A DNA stretch of 57,843 bases from Candidatus Hydrogenedentota bacterium. Lineage in GTDB: Bacteria > Hydrogenedentota > Hydrogenedentia > Hydrogenedentales > SLHB01. Below are positions 24,419 to 33,483 of this stretch, in pieces. Position 1 is the stretch's first letter. Each line of letters begins with the position of its first letter. The stretch is from the NCBI GenBank assembly GCA_020849535.1, contig JADLGB010000225.1:1-57843 (forward strand), in the 5' to 3' direction. Made by a program: the position numbers and the translations under genes. The notes beneath the pieces are model-generated. The model was not told where the DNA came from. It saw nothing but the letters and a program-made list of their open reading frames with translations, and searched no databases.

Positions 24419-25528
24419 ATGAGAAGACAGCTTGCCTTCATCACAATGGCCTTGGTGGCCGCCCAGGTACTGCCCGCGCAAGAGGCCGTCGATTCCACCC
24501 GGCGCAACGCCATCGTGACCGCCATCGAAAAGGCCGCGCCCGCGGTGGTCTCGGTGAACGTCGTGCAGGTCCGCGCCCAACGGGAACTGCCGCCGATGTT
24601 CCGCGACTTCTGGGACTTCTTCTACCTGCCGCCCAGCAACTACCGGCTGGAAAAGCGCCGTCAGGACTCCGTGGGCAGCGGGTTCTTCGTGTCGAAGGAT
24701 GGCTACCTACTTACCAACTTCCACGTCATCGAAGACGCCGACGAAGTGGCGTCCGTCACACTTTCCGACGGACGCGAACTCCCGGTCACACTGGTCGGCG
24801 CGGACGAGCGCACGGACCTCGCAGTGCTGAAAGCCTCGCAAGCGAATGTGCCCAGCATTCCCTTGGGCAACTCGGATGACCTCCTGACCGGCGAGTGGGC
24901 CATCGCCATCGGCAACCCCTTCGGTCCCCTCATGAGCGATCCACAGCCGACCGTCAGCGTGGGCGTCGTGTCGGCCAACCATCGCCGGGTGAGCCCGAGC
25001 GTGGGCGGCGGCGAGCGCCTCTACCAAGGCATGATTCAAACCGACGCCGCAATCAATCCCGGCAATAGCGGAGGGCCCTTGGTGAATGCGAAGGGCGAAG
25101 TCATCGGCGTGAACACGATGATCTTCAGCCAGAGTGGGGGCAGCGTAGGACTCGGCTTTGCGATCCCCATCAACCGCGCCCGGCGCGTGGCCGATGAGAT
25201 CATCCGCTTCGGAAGGCGGCGCGACCCCTGGGCGGGATTCAAGGTGGACGACCTCACGAGTTTGCCGGAGCCCCTCATCGTGGAACTGGGCATCCACGCG
25301 ACCTCCGGCTGCCTTGTCCGCAACATCATGCGCGATGCACCGGCATATCAGGCGGGACTGCGCCCGGGAGATGTGGTGACGGCGATCAACGGCCAGCGCG
25401 TCGAGACCGCCACCGACATCGACTTCGCGATTTGGGACCTCTTCGTCGGCGACACAATCACGCTGGAGGTGGACCGCAAGGGAGATACGCTCAAGTTCGA
25501 GTTCCCCGTACAGGAACTCGGGAGGTAA
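24419..25528 (+). CDS. HtrA/DegP-family serine protease with one PDZ domain
   Basis: 369 residues from ATG 24419 (GAGGA 6 nt upstream). A signal peptide (to about A20) exports it to the periplasm. The trypsin-like domain has its triad at H102 (TNFHVI), D133 (ERTDLAVL) and S217 (NPGNSGGPL). A regulatory LA-type loop precedes His with 'LPPMFRDFWDFFYLPPSNYRLEKRRQDSVGSG'. One PDZ domain follows (about 285-365, CLVRNIMRDAPAYQAGLRPGDVVTAINGQRV). With a single PDZ it is closer to DegS/HhoB-type layouts than to the two-PDZ DegP. The likely role is envelope protein quality control. Single gene, preceded by repeat family C and converging on the opp operon. Confidence 0.92.
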   Translation: MRRQLAFITMALVAAQVLPAQEAVDSTRRNAIVTAIEKAAPAVVSVNVVQVRAQRELPPMFRDFWDFFYLPPSNYRLEKRRQDSVGSGFFVSKDGYLLTNFHVIEDADEVASVTLSDGRELPVTLVGADERTDLAVLKASQANVPSIPLGNSDDLLTGEWAIAIGNPFGPLMSDPQPTVSVGVVSANHRRVSPSVGGGERLYQGMIQTDAAINPGNSGGPLVNAKGEVIGVNTMIFSQSGGSVGLGFAIPINRARRVADEIIRFGRRRDPWAGFKVDDLTSLPEPLIVELGIHATSGCLVRNIMRDAPAYQAGLRPGDVVTAINGQRVETATDIDFAIWDLFVGDTITLEVDRKGDTLKFEFPVQELGR

Positions 25529-25584
25529 CGATCAACCAAATGCAGTTCTCACTTTCGTGAATCCACCCCTGTGCCCAATAAAGA

Positions 25585-25736
25585 GCACAGGCGAGGGCGC
25601 CTATGCCACACGTCTATCTACGATTCCTCGTTTGTCTGCAACTCTTGAAGTCTCCGTGCAAACCAAGGCCGGAAAGAAAGGAAGAGCCCCTAAAAGCATG
25701 GCAAGCGCGTGTGGCATAGGCGCCCTCGCCTGTGTC
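25585..25736. repeat. Repeat family A (REPIN-like), third copy
   Basis: Left hairpin ACAGGCG-AGGG-CGCCTAT (25587-25604) and right hairpin ATAGGCG-CCCT-CGCCTGT, inverted. The interior words CCTCGTTTGTCTGCAACTCT and GTGCAAACCAAGGCCGGAAA closely match the 17.5-kb copy. It lies between the convergent 3' ends of the protease and oppF genes, where its hairpins could double as a bidirectional terminator. Confidence 0.92.
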
Positions 25737-25747
25737 TTCTCTTGATC

Positions 25748-26764
25748 CTATTCTGCCGGCAAATCTTCGTATCCCGGCAAGTCACTCAGCCGCACGCACG
25801 CCGCAGTCCTTCCCTCATCAACATCCATCAGCTCCGGAACACTTTGCTTACATACCTCCGACGCATAGGGGCAACGCGGATGAAACGCGCAGCCCCGGGG
25901 CGGATTCATGGGGGACGGCGGATCGCCGCGCAGGAGAATCTCGCGACGGTCTCGCTTGTGCTCGGGCGTGGGCCTGGGAATGGCGTTGATGAGCGCGCGC
26001 GTGTAGGGATGCGCGGGCCGGTTGAACACCCGCTCCGCTGGTCCCAGCTCCACGATGCGGCCCAGGTACATCACCGCGATGCGATGCGCGAGATGATGCA
26101 CGACGGAAAGATCATGCGAGATTAGGATGAGCGTCAGGCCCGTTTCCCGGCACAGCCCGGCGATCAAGTTCAGTATCTGCGCCTGCACGGAGACATCAAG
26201 TGCCGAGACCGGTTCGTCGGCGATGACCAGCTTCGGTTCCAACGCCAAGGCCCGTGCGATGGCGATGCGCTGGCGCTGTCCGCCAGAAAACTCGTGCGGG
26301 TACTTCTTTGCGAAGCGCGCGGCAAGGCCCACACGCTCCATGAGAGCGGACACCCGATCGGCCACCTCAGCATACGGCACGATGCGATGCACGCGCAGCG
26401 GCTCCGCGAGCGCATCGTAGACGGTCATGCGCGGGTTCAGCGACGCGTAGGGATCCTGAAACACCATCTGCATGCGGGTCCGCGCTGCGCGGAGTTGCCG
26501 GCGCGTCAAGTTTCCGAGATCCTCTCCCTCGAAGACGACGCGGCCGCGCGTGATCGGCGCAAGCCGGAGGATGGTCCGCGCGAGCGTCGACTTGCCGCAG
26601 CCGGACTCGCCCACGAGCCCGAGTACCTCTCCGGCGGCGACACGCAACGACACGCCATCCACGGCCTTGATCAGCCCCACCTGACGCTCGATGAGCGCAC
26701 CCTCGCACACAGGAAAGTGGGTGGCCACATCGGCGAGTTCGAGAATGGGGGAGAGGGCATTCAC
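25748..26764 (-). CDS. oppF: Oligopeptide/dipeptide ABC transporter ATPase, OppF/DppF-like
   Basis: 338 residues from GTG 26764, which overlaps the preceding stop by 4 nt (GTGA) and has GGAGGG upstream. Walker A GESGCGKS, the Q-loop at QDPYASLNP, signature FSGGQRQR, Walker B LVIADEPVSALD and switch His SHDLSVV are all present. The C-terminal oligopeptide-transporter extension has the cysteine motif 'PPRGCAFHPRCPYASEVCKQSVPEL', an iron-sulfur-like Cys pattern common in OppF/DppF. It is the last gene of the five-gene operon and works with OppD at the inner face of the membrane. Peptide, dipeptide or nickel as substrate cannot be told apart from this protein. Confidence 0.93.
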   Translation of the reverse strand: MNALSPILELADVATHFPVCEGALIERQVGLIKAVDGVSLRVAAGEVLGLVGESGCGKSTLARTILRLAPITRGRVVFEGEDLGNLTRRQLRAARTRMQMVFQDPYASLNPRMTVYDALAEPLRVHRIVPYAEVADRVSALMERVGLAARFAKKYPHEFSGGQRQRIAIARALALEPKLVIADEPVSALDVSVQAQILNLIAGLCRETGLTLILISHDLSVVHHLAHRIAVMYLGRIVELGPAERVFNRPAHPYTRALINAIPRPTPEHKRDRREILLRGDPPSPMNPPRGCAFHPRCPYASEVCKQSVPELMDVDEGRTAACVRLSDLPGYEDLPAE

Positions 26765-27738
26765 GGCAATTCGCCCTCCTGCTCGCGAATGCACGCGGTC
26801 TCGTGTCCTTCCCGAAACTCGCGGAGTGCGATGGCAGCCGATTGGCAGCGCGGCACCGCCACCTCGCAACGCGGCGCGAACGGACACCCGTTGATGGGCT
26901 GCGTCAGGTCCGGCGGCATGCCTTTGATGCTGTACAGGGCCTCGCCTTTCTTGCGGGCGGCCGGCAGCGACGCCATGAGCGCCCGCGTATACGGGTGGCC
27001 GGGTCTCTGAAACAGTTTTCTCGTCGTGGCCGCCTCGACAATGCGCCCCGCGTACATGACCAGCACCCTGTCGCACACCTCCGCAATGACACCGAGGTCA
27101 TGCGTGACCAGGATGACCGCCATGCCCATCTCGGATTGGATCTGCTTGATCAATTCGAGGATCTGCGCCTGGACCGTCACGTCCAGTGCCGTGGTCGGCT
27201 CGTCGGCGATGAGCAGTTGCGGGCGCGTGATGAGAGCCATTGCGATCATCACGCGTTGCCGCATGCCCCCGGAGAACTGGTGGGGATAATCCAGCAGGCG
27301 CCGCGGAGCATCCTGAATGCCGACAGTTTCCAGCGCGCGCACCGCACGCTCGCGAGCCTCCTTGCCCGAGCAGCGCTCGTGAATCAACAAGGGCTCCACG
27401 ATCTGCCTGCCCACGCGCATATACGGATTCAATGCGGTCATCGGATCCTGAAAGATCATGCTGATGCGTTTGCCGCGGATGGCGCGATGTTCCGCGCGCG
27501 AGCACCGAAGCAGATCGACGCCGTTGAAGCGTGCCGTACCGCTCTCGACGCGCCCCGGCGGCATGGGGACAAGCCCCATCAAAGTGAGGTTCGTGACGGA
27601 TTTGCCCGAGCCCGATTCACCCACGATGCCCAAGGTTTCGCCCGGCTCGACTTGAAACGACACGCCGTCCACCGCGCGCACGACGCCTTCGCGCGTGTGG
27701 AAGTACGTCCGAAGGTCATCGACCTTCAAGAGCGGCAT
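26761..27738 (-). CDS. oppD: Oligopeptide/dipeptide ABC transporter ATPase, OppD/DppD-like
   Basis: 325 residues from ATG 27738 (GGAGG 6 nt upstream). Walker A GESGSGKS, the Q-loop at QDPMTALNP, signature FSGGMRQR, Walker B LLIADEPTTALDV and switch HDLGV are intact. The C-terminal motif NGCPFAPRCEVAVPRC matches the OppD/DppD extension. It pairs with the OppF-like ATPase, to which it is coupled by a 4-nt overlap. An upstream extension of the frame lacks a ribosome-binding site and is not used. Confidence 0.93.
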   Translation of the reverse strand: MPLLKVDDLRTYFHTREGVVRAVDGVSFQVEPGETLGIVGESGSGKSVTNLTLMGLVPMPPGRVESGTARFNGVDLLRCSRAEHRAIRGKRISMIFQDPMTALNPYMRVGRQIVEPLLIHERCSGKEARERAVRALETVGIQDAPRRLLDYPHQFSGGMRQRVMIAMALITRPQLLIADEPTTALDVTVQAQILELIKQIQSEMGMAVILVTHDLGVIAEVCDRVLVMYAGRIVEAATTRKLFQRPGHPYTRALMASLPAARKKGEALYSIKGMPPDLTQPINGCPFAPRCEVAVPRCQSAAIALREFREGHETACIREQEGELP

Positions 27739-27769
27739 GCTTCGCCTCCGTTTGTGTAAGCACCCATCG

Positions 27770-28654
27770 TTATTCCTTCGCCATACGCGGGTCGAGAGCA
27801 TCGCGCAGGCCGTCACCCAGAAAGTTCAGCGAGAAGAGCGTGAGGGACAGGGCGATGCTTGGGAAAATGAGCATCCACGGATATTCTTCCATCGTGTTGG
27901 CTCCATCGTGGATCAGCACGCCCCAGGAACTCATCGGCGCCTGCACGCCCATGCCCAGGAAACTCACGAACGCTTCGAGCAACATGACCGCGGGGATCGT
28001 TAGCGTCGTGTAAACAATGATGGGCCCCAAGGCGTTCGGGATGAGATGCCGCAGGATGATGCGGCGTCGGCTCAGTCCCATGACCTCCGCGGCCTCGATA
28101 AACTCCTTTTCGCGAAGCGACACGACCTGCCCGCGCACGATGCGCGCCATGGTCAGCCACTCCACGGCGCCGATCGCCATGAACAGCAGCACGATGCTCT
28201 TGCCCATGTACACCGTCAGAATGATCACGATCACGGTGAAGGGCATCGTGTAGAGGATGTCCACGACACGCATCATCACCGCGTCGGCGCGGCCCCGCGC
28301 GAAGCCCGCCACCGCGCCGTAGAGTACGCCAATCGTGAGAGACACGGCCGTGGCTGCGAAACCGACCATGAGCGAGATACGCCCGCCATAGAGAATGCGC
28401 GTGAACAGGTCGCGCCCCAGCGTATCGGTACCGAACCAGTGGCTGGCACTGGGAGCGGCGGCGCCGAGGGCGCGATCCTGCGTTTCGTAGGAGTACGGCG
28501 ACAGCCAGGGTCCCACGATGACCAGGAGAATCATAAGCGTCAACATGGCCATTCCGAACACAGCGAGGTGATTGCGCCGCAGCCGGCGCCACGCGTCCTT
28601 CCACAGCGAGGTGCCGTGCTCTACCACATGCGCGGGTTCTTTCGTCTCACCCAT
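27770..28654 (-). CDS. oppC: Peptide ABC transporter permease, OppC/DppC-like
   Basis: 294 residues from ATG 28654 (GAGGG 6 nt upstream), overlapping oppB by 8 nt. Six membrane helices. The N-terminal OppC-type cytosolic segment (SLWKDAWRRLRRNHLAVFGM) is followed by the periplasmic FGTDTLGRDLFTRILYGGRISL motif, which is diagnostic for OppC/DppC. The EAA loop for ATPase contact is EAAEVMGLSRRRIILRHLIPNALGPIIV. It forms the transmembrane pore with OppB. Confidence 0.94.
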   Translation of the reverse strand: MGETKEPAHVVEHGTSLWKDAWRRLRRNHLAVFGMAMLTLMILLVIVGPWLSPYSYETQDRALGAAAPSASHWFGTDTLGRDLFTRILYGGRISLMVGFAATAVSLTIGVLYGAVAGFARGRADAVMMRVVDILYTMPFTVIVIILTVYMGKSIVLLFMAIGAVEWLTMARIVRGQVVSLREKEFIEAAEVMGLSRRRIILRHLIPNALGPIIVYTTLTIPAVMLLEAFVSFLGMGVQAPMSSWGVLIHDGANTMEEYPWMLIFPSIALSLTLFSLNFLGDGLRDALDPRMAKE

Positions 28655-29567
28655 ATCGCACCCTCGGGTCGAGCCAGGCCTGAATGACGTCCACGACGAG
28701 GTTGAAACACAGGATAAGCACCGCGTAGACAAGGACCGCGCCCATCAACATCGTGTAATCGCGATTAAAAGCCGCATCCACGAACTGCTTGCCCAAGCCC
28801 GGCACCTGGAAAATCTGCTCGACGACGAAGGAACCTGTGAGCAGTCCCGCAGCCGCAGGCCCAAGAAATGCAATAACCGGTTGGACGCCACCCCGCAGGG
28901 CATGCCGCAGGATGACGCGCGTCTCGGAAAGCCCCTTGGCCCGCGCCGTGCGAATAAAGTCCTGCGCAAGCACCTCGAACATGCCGCCCCGCGCGAGCCG
29001 CGCCACGTACGCGGCGTATGCCGTTCCCAGCGTGAGGGAAGGCAGAACCTTGTCGAGAGGATCCGCCCATCCGGCAACAGGAAGCCACCCGAGCTTCAAT
29101 GCGAAGATAAGCACCAGCACGGGACCCAGCACGAAATTGGGGATGCAAATGCCAACCATGGCGAAAGACATGGGGACATAATCGGTGATCGTGTTGGGCC
29201 GCAAGGCCGCCGTGATGCCCGCGAGAAACCCCAGCGTCATCGCGACGAGCAGTGCGTAGAACCCGAGTTCCAGTGAGACAGGGAAGCGCAACTGGACCCA
29301 CTCCGTCACCGTACGGCTCGGCTGATACATCGATGGGCCCAGATCGCCCTGCGCCAAATCGACGAGATAGTCCACGTACTGCCGGTAGAGCGGAGCGTTG
29401 AGGTTATAGGTTTCCCGCAGTTTCTCGAGAACCTCCGGCGGCACGGCGCGTTCGCCTCCCTGAAAGGGACCGCCCGGGGCTATGCGAATGAGGAAGAAGA
29501 GCATCGTGACAATGATGAAGAAGACGGGAATGAAACTCAGCAGGCGTCTGAGAATGAACTTCGTCAT
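28647..29567 (-). CDS. oppB: Peptide ABC transporter permease, OppB/DppB-like
   Basis: 306 residues, six membrane helices. It opens with MTKFILRRLLSFIPVFFIIVTMLFFLIR, the signature start of OppB/DppB, followed by the periplasmic segment APGGPFQGGERAVPPEVLEKLRETYNLNAPLYRQY. The EAA loop is RTARAKGLSETRVILRHALRGGVQPVI. It follows oppA by 31 nt and overlaps oppC. Confidence 0.94.
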   Translation of the reverse strand: MTKFILRRLLSFIPVFFIIVTMLFFLIRIAPGGPFQGGERAVPPEVLEKLRETYNLNAPLYRQYVDYLVDLAQGDLGPSMYQPSRTVTEWVQLRFPVSLELGFYALLVAMTLGFLAGITAALRPNTITDYVPMSFAMVGICIPNFVLGPVLVLIFALKLGWLPVAGWADPLDKVLPSLTLGTAYAAYVARLARGGMFEVLAQDFIRTARAKGLSETRVILRHALRGGVQPVIAFLGPAAAGLLTGSFVVEQIFQVPGLGKQFVDAAFNRDYTMLMGAVLVYAVLILCFNLVVDVIQAWLDPRVRYG

Positions 29568-29598
29568 GCCCGGGATTCGCCGTTGTGCGTGTCCGCGC

Positions 29599-31203
29599 TC
29601 ATGGCGTGGCGGATGCCAACGAAAACGAGCGGTAGTTCAGGTAGCCAATCGGGTTGATATCGTATCCCTGAACCTCGGGCGACACGAGCAATTTCTGTTT
29701 GTAGGTATAGATGGGCGCAATGGGGGCTTCCTCGAGCAGGATCGCCTCAGCCTGCTGCAGCAGTTCGTACCGTTGCACGGGATCGACGCAATAGCGCGCC
29801 TGCTCGACGAGGTCGTCATACGGTTTTGAGGACCAGCCCGTGCGGTTGTTGCCGCCTCCGGTGACAAAGCACTCCATGTAGTTCATGGGGTCCAAGTAGT
29901 CCGCGATCCATGCGGAACGCACCACGTCGTAGCCCAGCGCGTTCATGGTGTTCAGGTAGACTTTCCATTCCTGCTTGTTGGTCGTGACCTCCACGTTGAG
30001 GTTGAGCTTCCACATGTCCTGAATCGCCTCGGCGATGCGCTCATGGTCTTCGCTGTCGTTGAAAAGGATCTCGATAGGCCTCAGGCCCTGGCCATTCGGA
30101 TAGCCCGCCTCCGCAAGGAACCGGCGCGCTTCTTCCACGTTGAAGTCGATGCGGGCTTTGGCGGTGTATCCCGCGAGTTCCGGCGGCGTCAGCGCCACGG
30201 CGGGGCTGGCCGCGCCGTACATCACGCTGTCGCAAATGGACTGCCGGTCGATCGCCATGGCGAGCGCGCGCCGCACGCGCGGGTCGTCCAGCGGTGGGCG
30301 TGTCGTGTTGAAACGGTAGAAGTACGTCCCAATAAAGGGCTCGATACGCAGGACCTCGGGCTTCTCCTTGCGGTACGTCTCGATCTTCGTGGCGAGCAGC
30401 GTTTCGATAAAGTGGACCTTGCCGGACTGGAAGCTGCGCTCCTCGGTGAGCAGGTTTTGCATGGGGTAGAACTCGATGGCGTCGAGCTTCACGTTGGCCG
30501 CATCCCAGTAGTGCTCGTTGCGCTCCACGCGGATGATCTGATTCGGATTCCACTCGACGAGCTTGAAGGGCCCGTTCGATACCATGTTCCCCGCTCGCGT
30601 CCACTTCGAGTTGCGGTCGTCGATCTTCCCGAACGCCTCGATATTGGATTGCAGCACGGGAAACCAGGAGTAGTGAATCTGCATCGAGAGAAAATACGGC
30701 GCGGGGTAAGCCAGCGTGACCTCGAGCGTGGCGTCGTCCAAGGCTTTCGCGCCGACCTCGTCGAAATCGGTGAGCTGACCCTTGTTGTAGGCTTCCGCGT
30801 TCTTGATGCACCACAGCATGTAGGAATACTCGCTCGCGAGATTGAGCGACAAGTGCCTCCTCCATCCGTAAACAAAATCCTTGGCCGTCAAAGGAGTCCC
30901 ATCGGACCACTTCGCCTTGGGATTGATCTTGAAGGTGTACACCAGCCCGTCATCCGATACGGTCCAGGACTCCGCGGCGCCGGGCTCCACGGCGAGGGTC
31001 TTCTGGTTCAACGTCGTGAGCCCTTCAAACATGGACGTGAGCAGACGATGCTCGGTGAAGCCGGTTACCAGGTGCGGGTCCAGCGCGGCGGGCTCGGTGT
31101 CGGCCGCCACCCGCAACGTGTTGGACGATTTCTCGCCTCCAGAGCATGCGGGCAAAGTCGACGCCAGCGCGGCAAGAACCAGGATCGTCAGAGCAGTGCG
31201 CAT
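29599..31203 (-). CDS. oppA: Peptide-binding lipoprotein, OppA/DppA-like (SBP_bac_5)
   Basis: 534 residues from ATG 31203; a GTG one codon upstream is possible. The signal peptide ends in LPAC, with lipid on C20. The solute-binding family 5 hallmarks follow: LRVAADTEPAALDPHLVTG near the start, 'LVYTFKINPKAKWSDGTPLTAKDFVYGWRRHL' near 90-120, and 'DDPRVRRALAMAIDRQSI' near 300. It captures peptides outside the inner membrane and hands them to OppBC. It resembles OppA-type oligopeptide binders in length and in the YGWRR motif. First gene of the operon. Confidence 0.93.
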   Translation of the reverse strand: MRTALTILVLAALASTLPACSGGEKSSNTLRVAADTEPAALDPHLVTGFTEHRLLTSMFEGLTTLNQKTLAVEPGAAESWTVSDDGLVYTFKINPKAKWSDGTPLTAKDFVYGWRRHLSLNLASEYSYMLWCIKNAEAYNKGQLTDFDEVGAKALDDATLEVTLAYPAPYFLSMQIHYSWFPVLQSNIEAFGKIDDRNSKWTRAGNMVSNGPFKLVEWNPNQIIRVERNEHYWDAANVKLDAIEFYPMQNLLTEERSFQSGKVHFIETLLATKIETYRKEKPEVLRIEPFIGTYFYRFNTTRPPLDDPRVRRALAMAIDRQSICDSVMYGAASPAVALTPPELAGYTAKARIDFNVEEARRFLAEAGYPNGQGLRPIEILFNDSEDHERIAEAIQDMWKLNLNVEVTTNKQEWKVYLNTMNALGYDVVRSAWIADYLDPMNYMECFVTGGGNNRTGWSSKPYDDLVEQARYCVDPVQRYELLQQAEAILLEEAPIAPIYTYKQKLLVSPEVQGYDINPIGYLNYRSFSLASATP

Positions 31204-31270
31204 CACGGTGGATTGTTATCCTTCTAGTGAAACCAGAGCCTTTCCGCGAGTCCGCTTCGTCAGCGGCACC

Positions 31271-31298
31271 ATTATACCCGCGCGATCCGGCTTCGCAA
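31271..31298 (-). promoter_or_regulatory. Promoter of the opp operon
   Basis: On the minus strand: TTGCGA (31298-31293), a 16-nt spacer and a perfect TATAAT (31276-31271). Transcription would start near 31264, 61 nt before oppA. Confidence 0.65.
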
Positions 31299-31341
31299 AA
31301 CAACGATTGCCACCACTCCCACTCGTGAGCGATCATCTTGA

Positions 31342-31517
31342 GTAGGGCGGGATTTGTTCCCGCCCTCTTGCATCCCCACAGCAAGCCGGAGTGCATCCGC
31401 TTCTGGACTGGCATTCGTGTGATGCCCTACCTGGACCGCCGGCATCCCTGCCGGCTCCTGAGCAAACCAGCGTCAATTTCCACCTGGTCAAGAGGGCGGG
31501 AACAGATCCCGCCCTAC
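31342..31517. repeat. Repeat family D, inverted hairpin pair (REPIN-like)
   Basis: AGGGCGGGA (31344-31352) pairs with TCCCGCCCT (31358-31366); the inverted partner is AGGGCGGGA (31493-31501) with TCCCGCCCT (31507-31515). The flanks GTAG/CTAC and CTCTTG/CAAGAG are also inverted. Between them lies a further hairpin, CCGGCATCCCTGCCGG (31440-31455). It fills most of the gap between the opp promoter and the next gene. Confidence 0.88.
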
Positions 31518-31560
31518 GCAAGGCACAGTCCCTTCGTTCGCCCGCCACCACCGGAGCCCA

Positions 31561-33327
31561 ATGAGGGTGAAGCGCGTTTGCAGCGGGACGCACTTTGTCC
31601 CCATACTCTCCAGCATGCGACTGGCTTCGATATCACGCAGAAGAACGATTGCCCATAGTCTTCGCACAGCCGCACCGCTTCTGGCGATTCAGGCCCTCAC
31701 CATCGTTGTCGTTTGGCCGGGCGGCGATTTCCCGCTGAACGACGACTGGGTCTACGCCAAGATGCTTCAAACCCTCGCAAACGAGGGCCGCTATGAGATT
31801 CATCCGTATACCCAGGCGTACGCGCTCGTCCAGCTTCTGCCGGCCGCACCGCTTGTCTCGGCGTTTGGCTTCTCGTTCGGCCTGCTGCGAGCCGTAACTC
31901 TCGTCTTCGCATTCCTTGCCGCCTGGGGCACGGCTCTCTGCGGGCGCGCGCTCGGCTTGCCGCGCCCGGCGGCAGTTGCCTGCGGCGCACTCCTGCTCTG
32001 CAATCCCCTGTTCATGAACCTCTCCTACACCTACATGACCGACGTGCCCTTCATGGCCTGCATGGCATTCGCTTGCCTGTGTTATCTCCGCTCGCTTCGC
32101 GACGGGGCCTGGCAGTGGGTCCTGCTGGGAACACTGCTGTCCATCGCCGCCTTCTTCAGCAGACAGTTCGGCATCCTTGTTCCTCTGGCCTTTGTGGCGA
32201 CTCATGTGCTCTTCTTTCGCGCGGTGCGTGGGCGAATCACGGCCGCCGCCGCGTGCGCATTGGCGATTCCCTGGGCGTTCACGCTCCTCGCCACAGGGCT
32301 GGTCCACGCCAAGCGAGGACGCCTCTTCCTGGCCTCGCAAACGCTGCCCGGCTACCTGGAACCTGCCACATTCGGGGTCATTGGGGTTGTACTGCTATCC
32401 GTCGCGCTCACCCTGGGCCTGTTGCTGTTGCCATTTGCCGCGAGCCTCGCCTGGCCCGCAAGCCAGCGGAAGGCTTGCCGCCCGCGGATTGCCCGGTGGG
32501 TCTCATTGGGCACAGCGCTCGCCTTGCTAATGCTGCTCATGCGCGATCCCCGCCCACTGCCCCGCCTGCCCAACATGCTCCGCAACCTCGGCGTCGGCCC
32601 GCTTCTCCTGCGTGATATCTACGACATGCGAGACCCCTGGTCTCCCCAATCCCTGGGGCCTGTAGGACTGTGGATCGTGACCCTGTGCGCGGCGGCAGCG
32701 GCCGCCATTTGTGCCGGCGCGGCGTGGCGAGCCTGCGCGCGCAAGCGGCGGGCTAAAAGCATCCTTCTCGCGCGAATTGGCGCCCTGCGCTATCGGCGGA
32801 TGCAGAACCTATTCCTGCTTGTCTTGGCCGCATTGCTGGTGCTGGCCCCGCTGAACCCCAAAGCGCTCGTATACTATGACCGCTACTTGGTACCCGCGCT
32901 GATTCCGCTGGCGCTGGTCGTGGCACGCAGTCTGCCGCCGCCCTGGCGTGTGAGCTTGTTTCGCCCCGTGGCGTTCACGTGCACGCTCTTCTTCGCCTTC
33001 TCCGTCGTGTGTCTTCACGACTACATGGCCTGGAACCGCGCGCGCTGGCAAGCCATCGAGCGGCTGCGCACGGAATTCCACGCCAAAGACACGCAGATAG
33101 ACGCGGGCTACGAATTCAACGGCATGTACACGAGCGAGGCCTTCATGGAGAAGTCCGGCGCGCAGTCCTTCCACATCCAGGGCGATAAGGGATGGTGGGT
33201 GATGGGCACGAAGTTCCGCGTCGCCATGTCGCCGGCCAAAGGCTATCGCGTAATTGGCGAGGTCCCCTACGATTCATGGCTAGGCGGCGAGCAGGCGCCC
33301 ATATTGATGTTGGAGCGCTTCAGGTAG
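31561..33327 (+). CDS. Multi-pass GT-C-like membrane protein (putative glycosyltransferase family 39 type)
   Basis: 588 residues from ATG 31561; ATG 31615 (18 codons later) is the alternative and would trim an odd N-terminus that reads through a repeat. There are about ten hydrophobic helices. After the first, WPGGDFPLNDDWVYAKM has the acidic 'DD' of the first periplasmic loop that binds metal and lipid-phosphate sugar in ArnT/PMT-type enzymes. A second acidic site, YTYMTDVPFMACM, matches the second loop of that fold. The C-terminal 120 residues are a periplasmic domain (DTQIDAGYEFNGMYTSEAFMEKSGAQSF). It probably moves a sugar from a polyprenyl carrier to a surface acceptor. Donor and acceptor are unknown. 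Confidence 0.75.
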   Translation: MRVKRVCSGTHFVPILSSMRLASISRRRTIAHSLRTAAPLLAIQALTIVVVWPGGDFPLNDDWVYAKMLQTLANEGRYEIHPYTQAYALVQLLPAAPLVSAFGFSFGLLRAVTLVFAFLAAWGTALCGRALGLPRPAAVACGALLLCNPLFMNLSYTYMTDVPFMACMAFACLCYLRSLRDGAWQWVLLGTLLSIAAFFSRQFGILVPLAFVATHVLFFRAVRGRITAAAACALAIPWAFTLLATGLVHAKRGRLFLASQTLPGYLEPATFGVIGVVLLSVALTLGLLLLPFAASLAWPASQRKACRPRIARWVSLGTALALLMLLMRDPRPLPRLPNMLRNLGVGPLLLRDIYDMRDPWSPQSLGPVGLWIVTLCAAAAAAICAGAAWRACARKRRAKSILLARIGALRYRRMQNLFLLVLAALLVLAPLNPKALVYYDRYLVPALIPLALVVARSLPPPWRVSLFRPVAFTCTLFFAFSVVCLHDYMAWNRARWQAIERLRTEFHAKDTQIDAGYEFNGMYTSEAFMEKSGAQSFHIQGDKGWWVMGTKFRVAMSPAKGYRVIGEVPYDSWLGGEQAPILMLERFR

Positions 33328-33337
33328 CTGCTCGCTA

Positions 33338-33470
33338 GCTAGTCCGTGCCTGCCCGCGCTTGCCCGTGCTAGTCCGTGCTAGTCCTTGCTAGTCCTTGCT
33401 AGTCCTTGCTAGTCCTTGCTGTCCGTGCTGTCCGTGCCTGTCCGTGCTCGTCCGTGTTCGTCCGTGAGTG
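33338..33470 (+). repeat. Tandem 10-bp repeat array (AGTCCTTGCT and variants)
   Basis: AGTCCGTGCT (33371-33380) is followed by four exact AGTCCTTGCT units (33381-33420), then decaying copies of TCCGTGCT and TCCGTGTTCG to about 33470. A head-to-tail array with no spacers; it lies between convergent genes. Confidence 0.85.
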
Positions 33471-33483
33471 TGCCCATGTGCAC

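Noticed and set aside
33338..33470. CRISPR array
   Set aside because: The 10-bp units are head-to-tail with no unique spacers and no cas genes are near; it is a simple tandem repeat.
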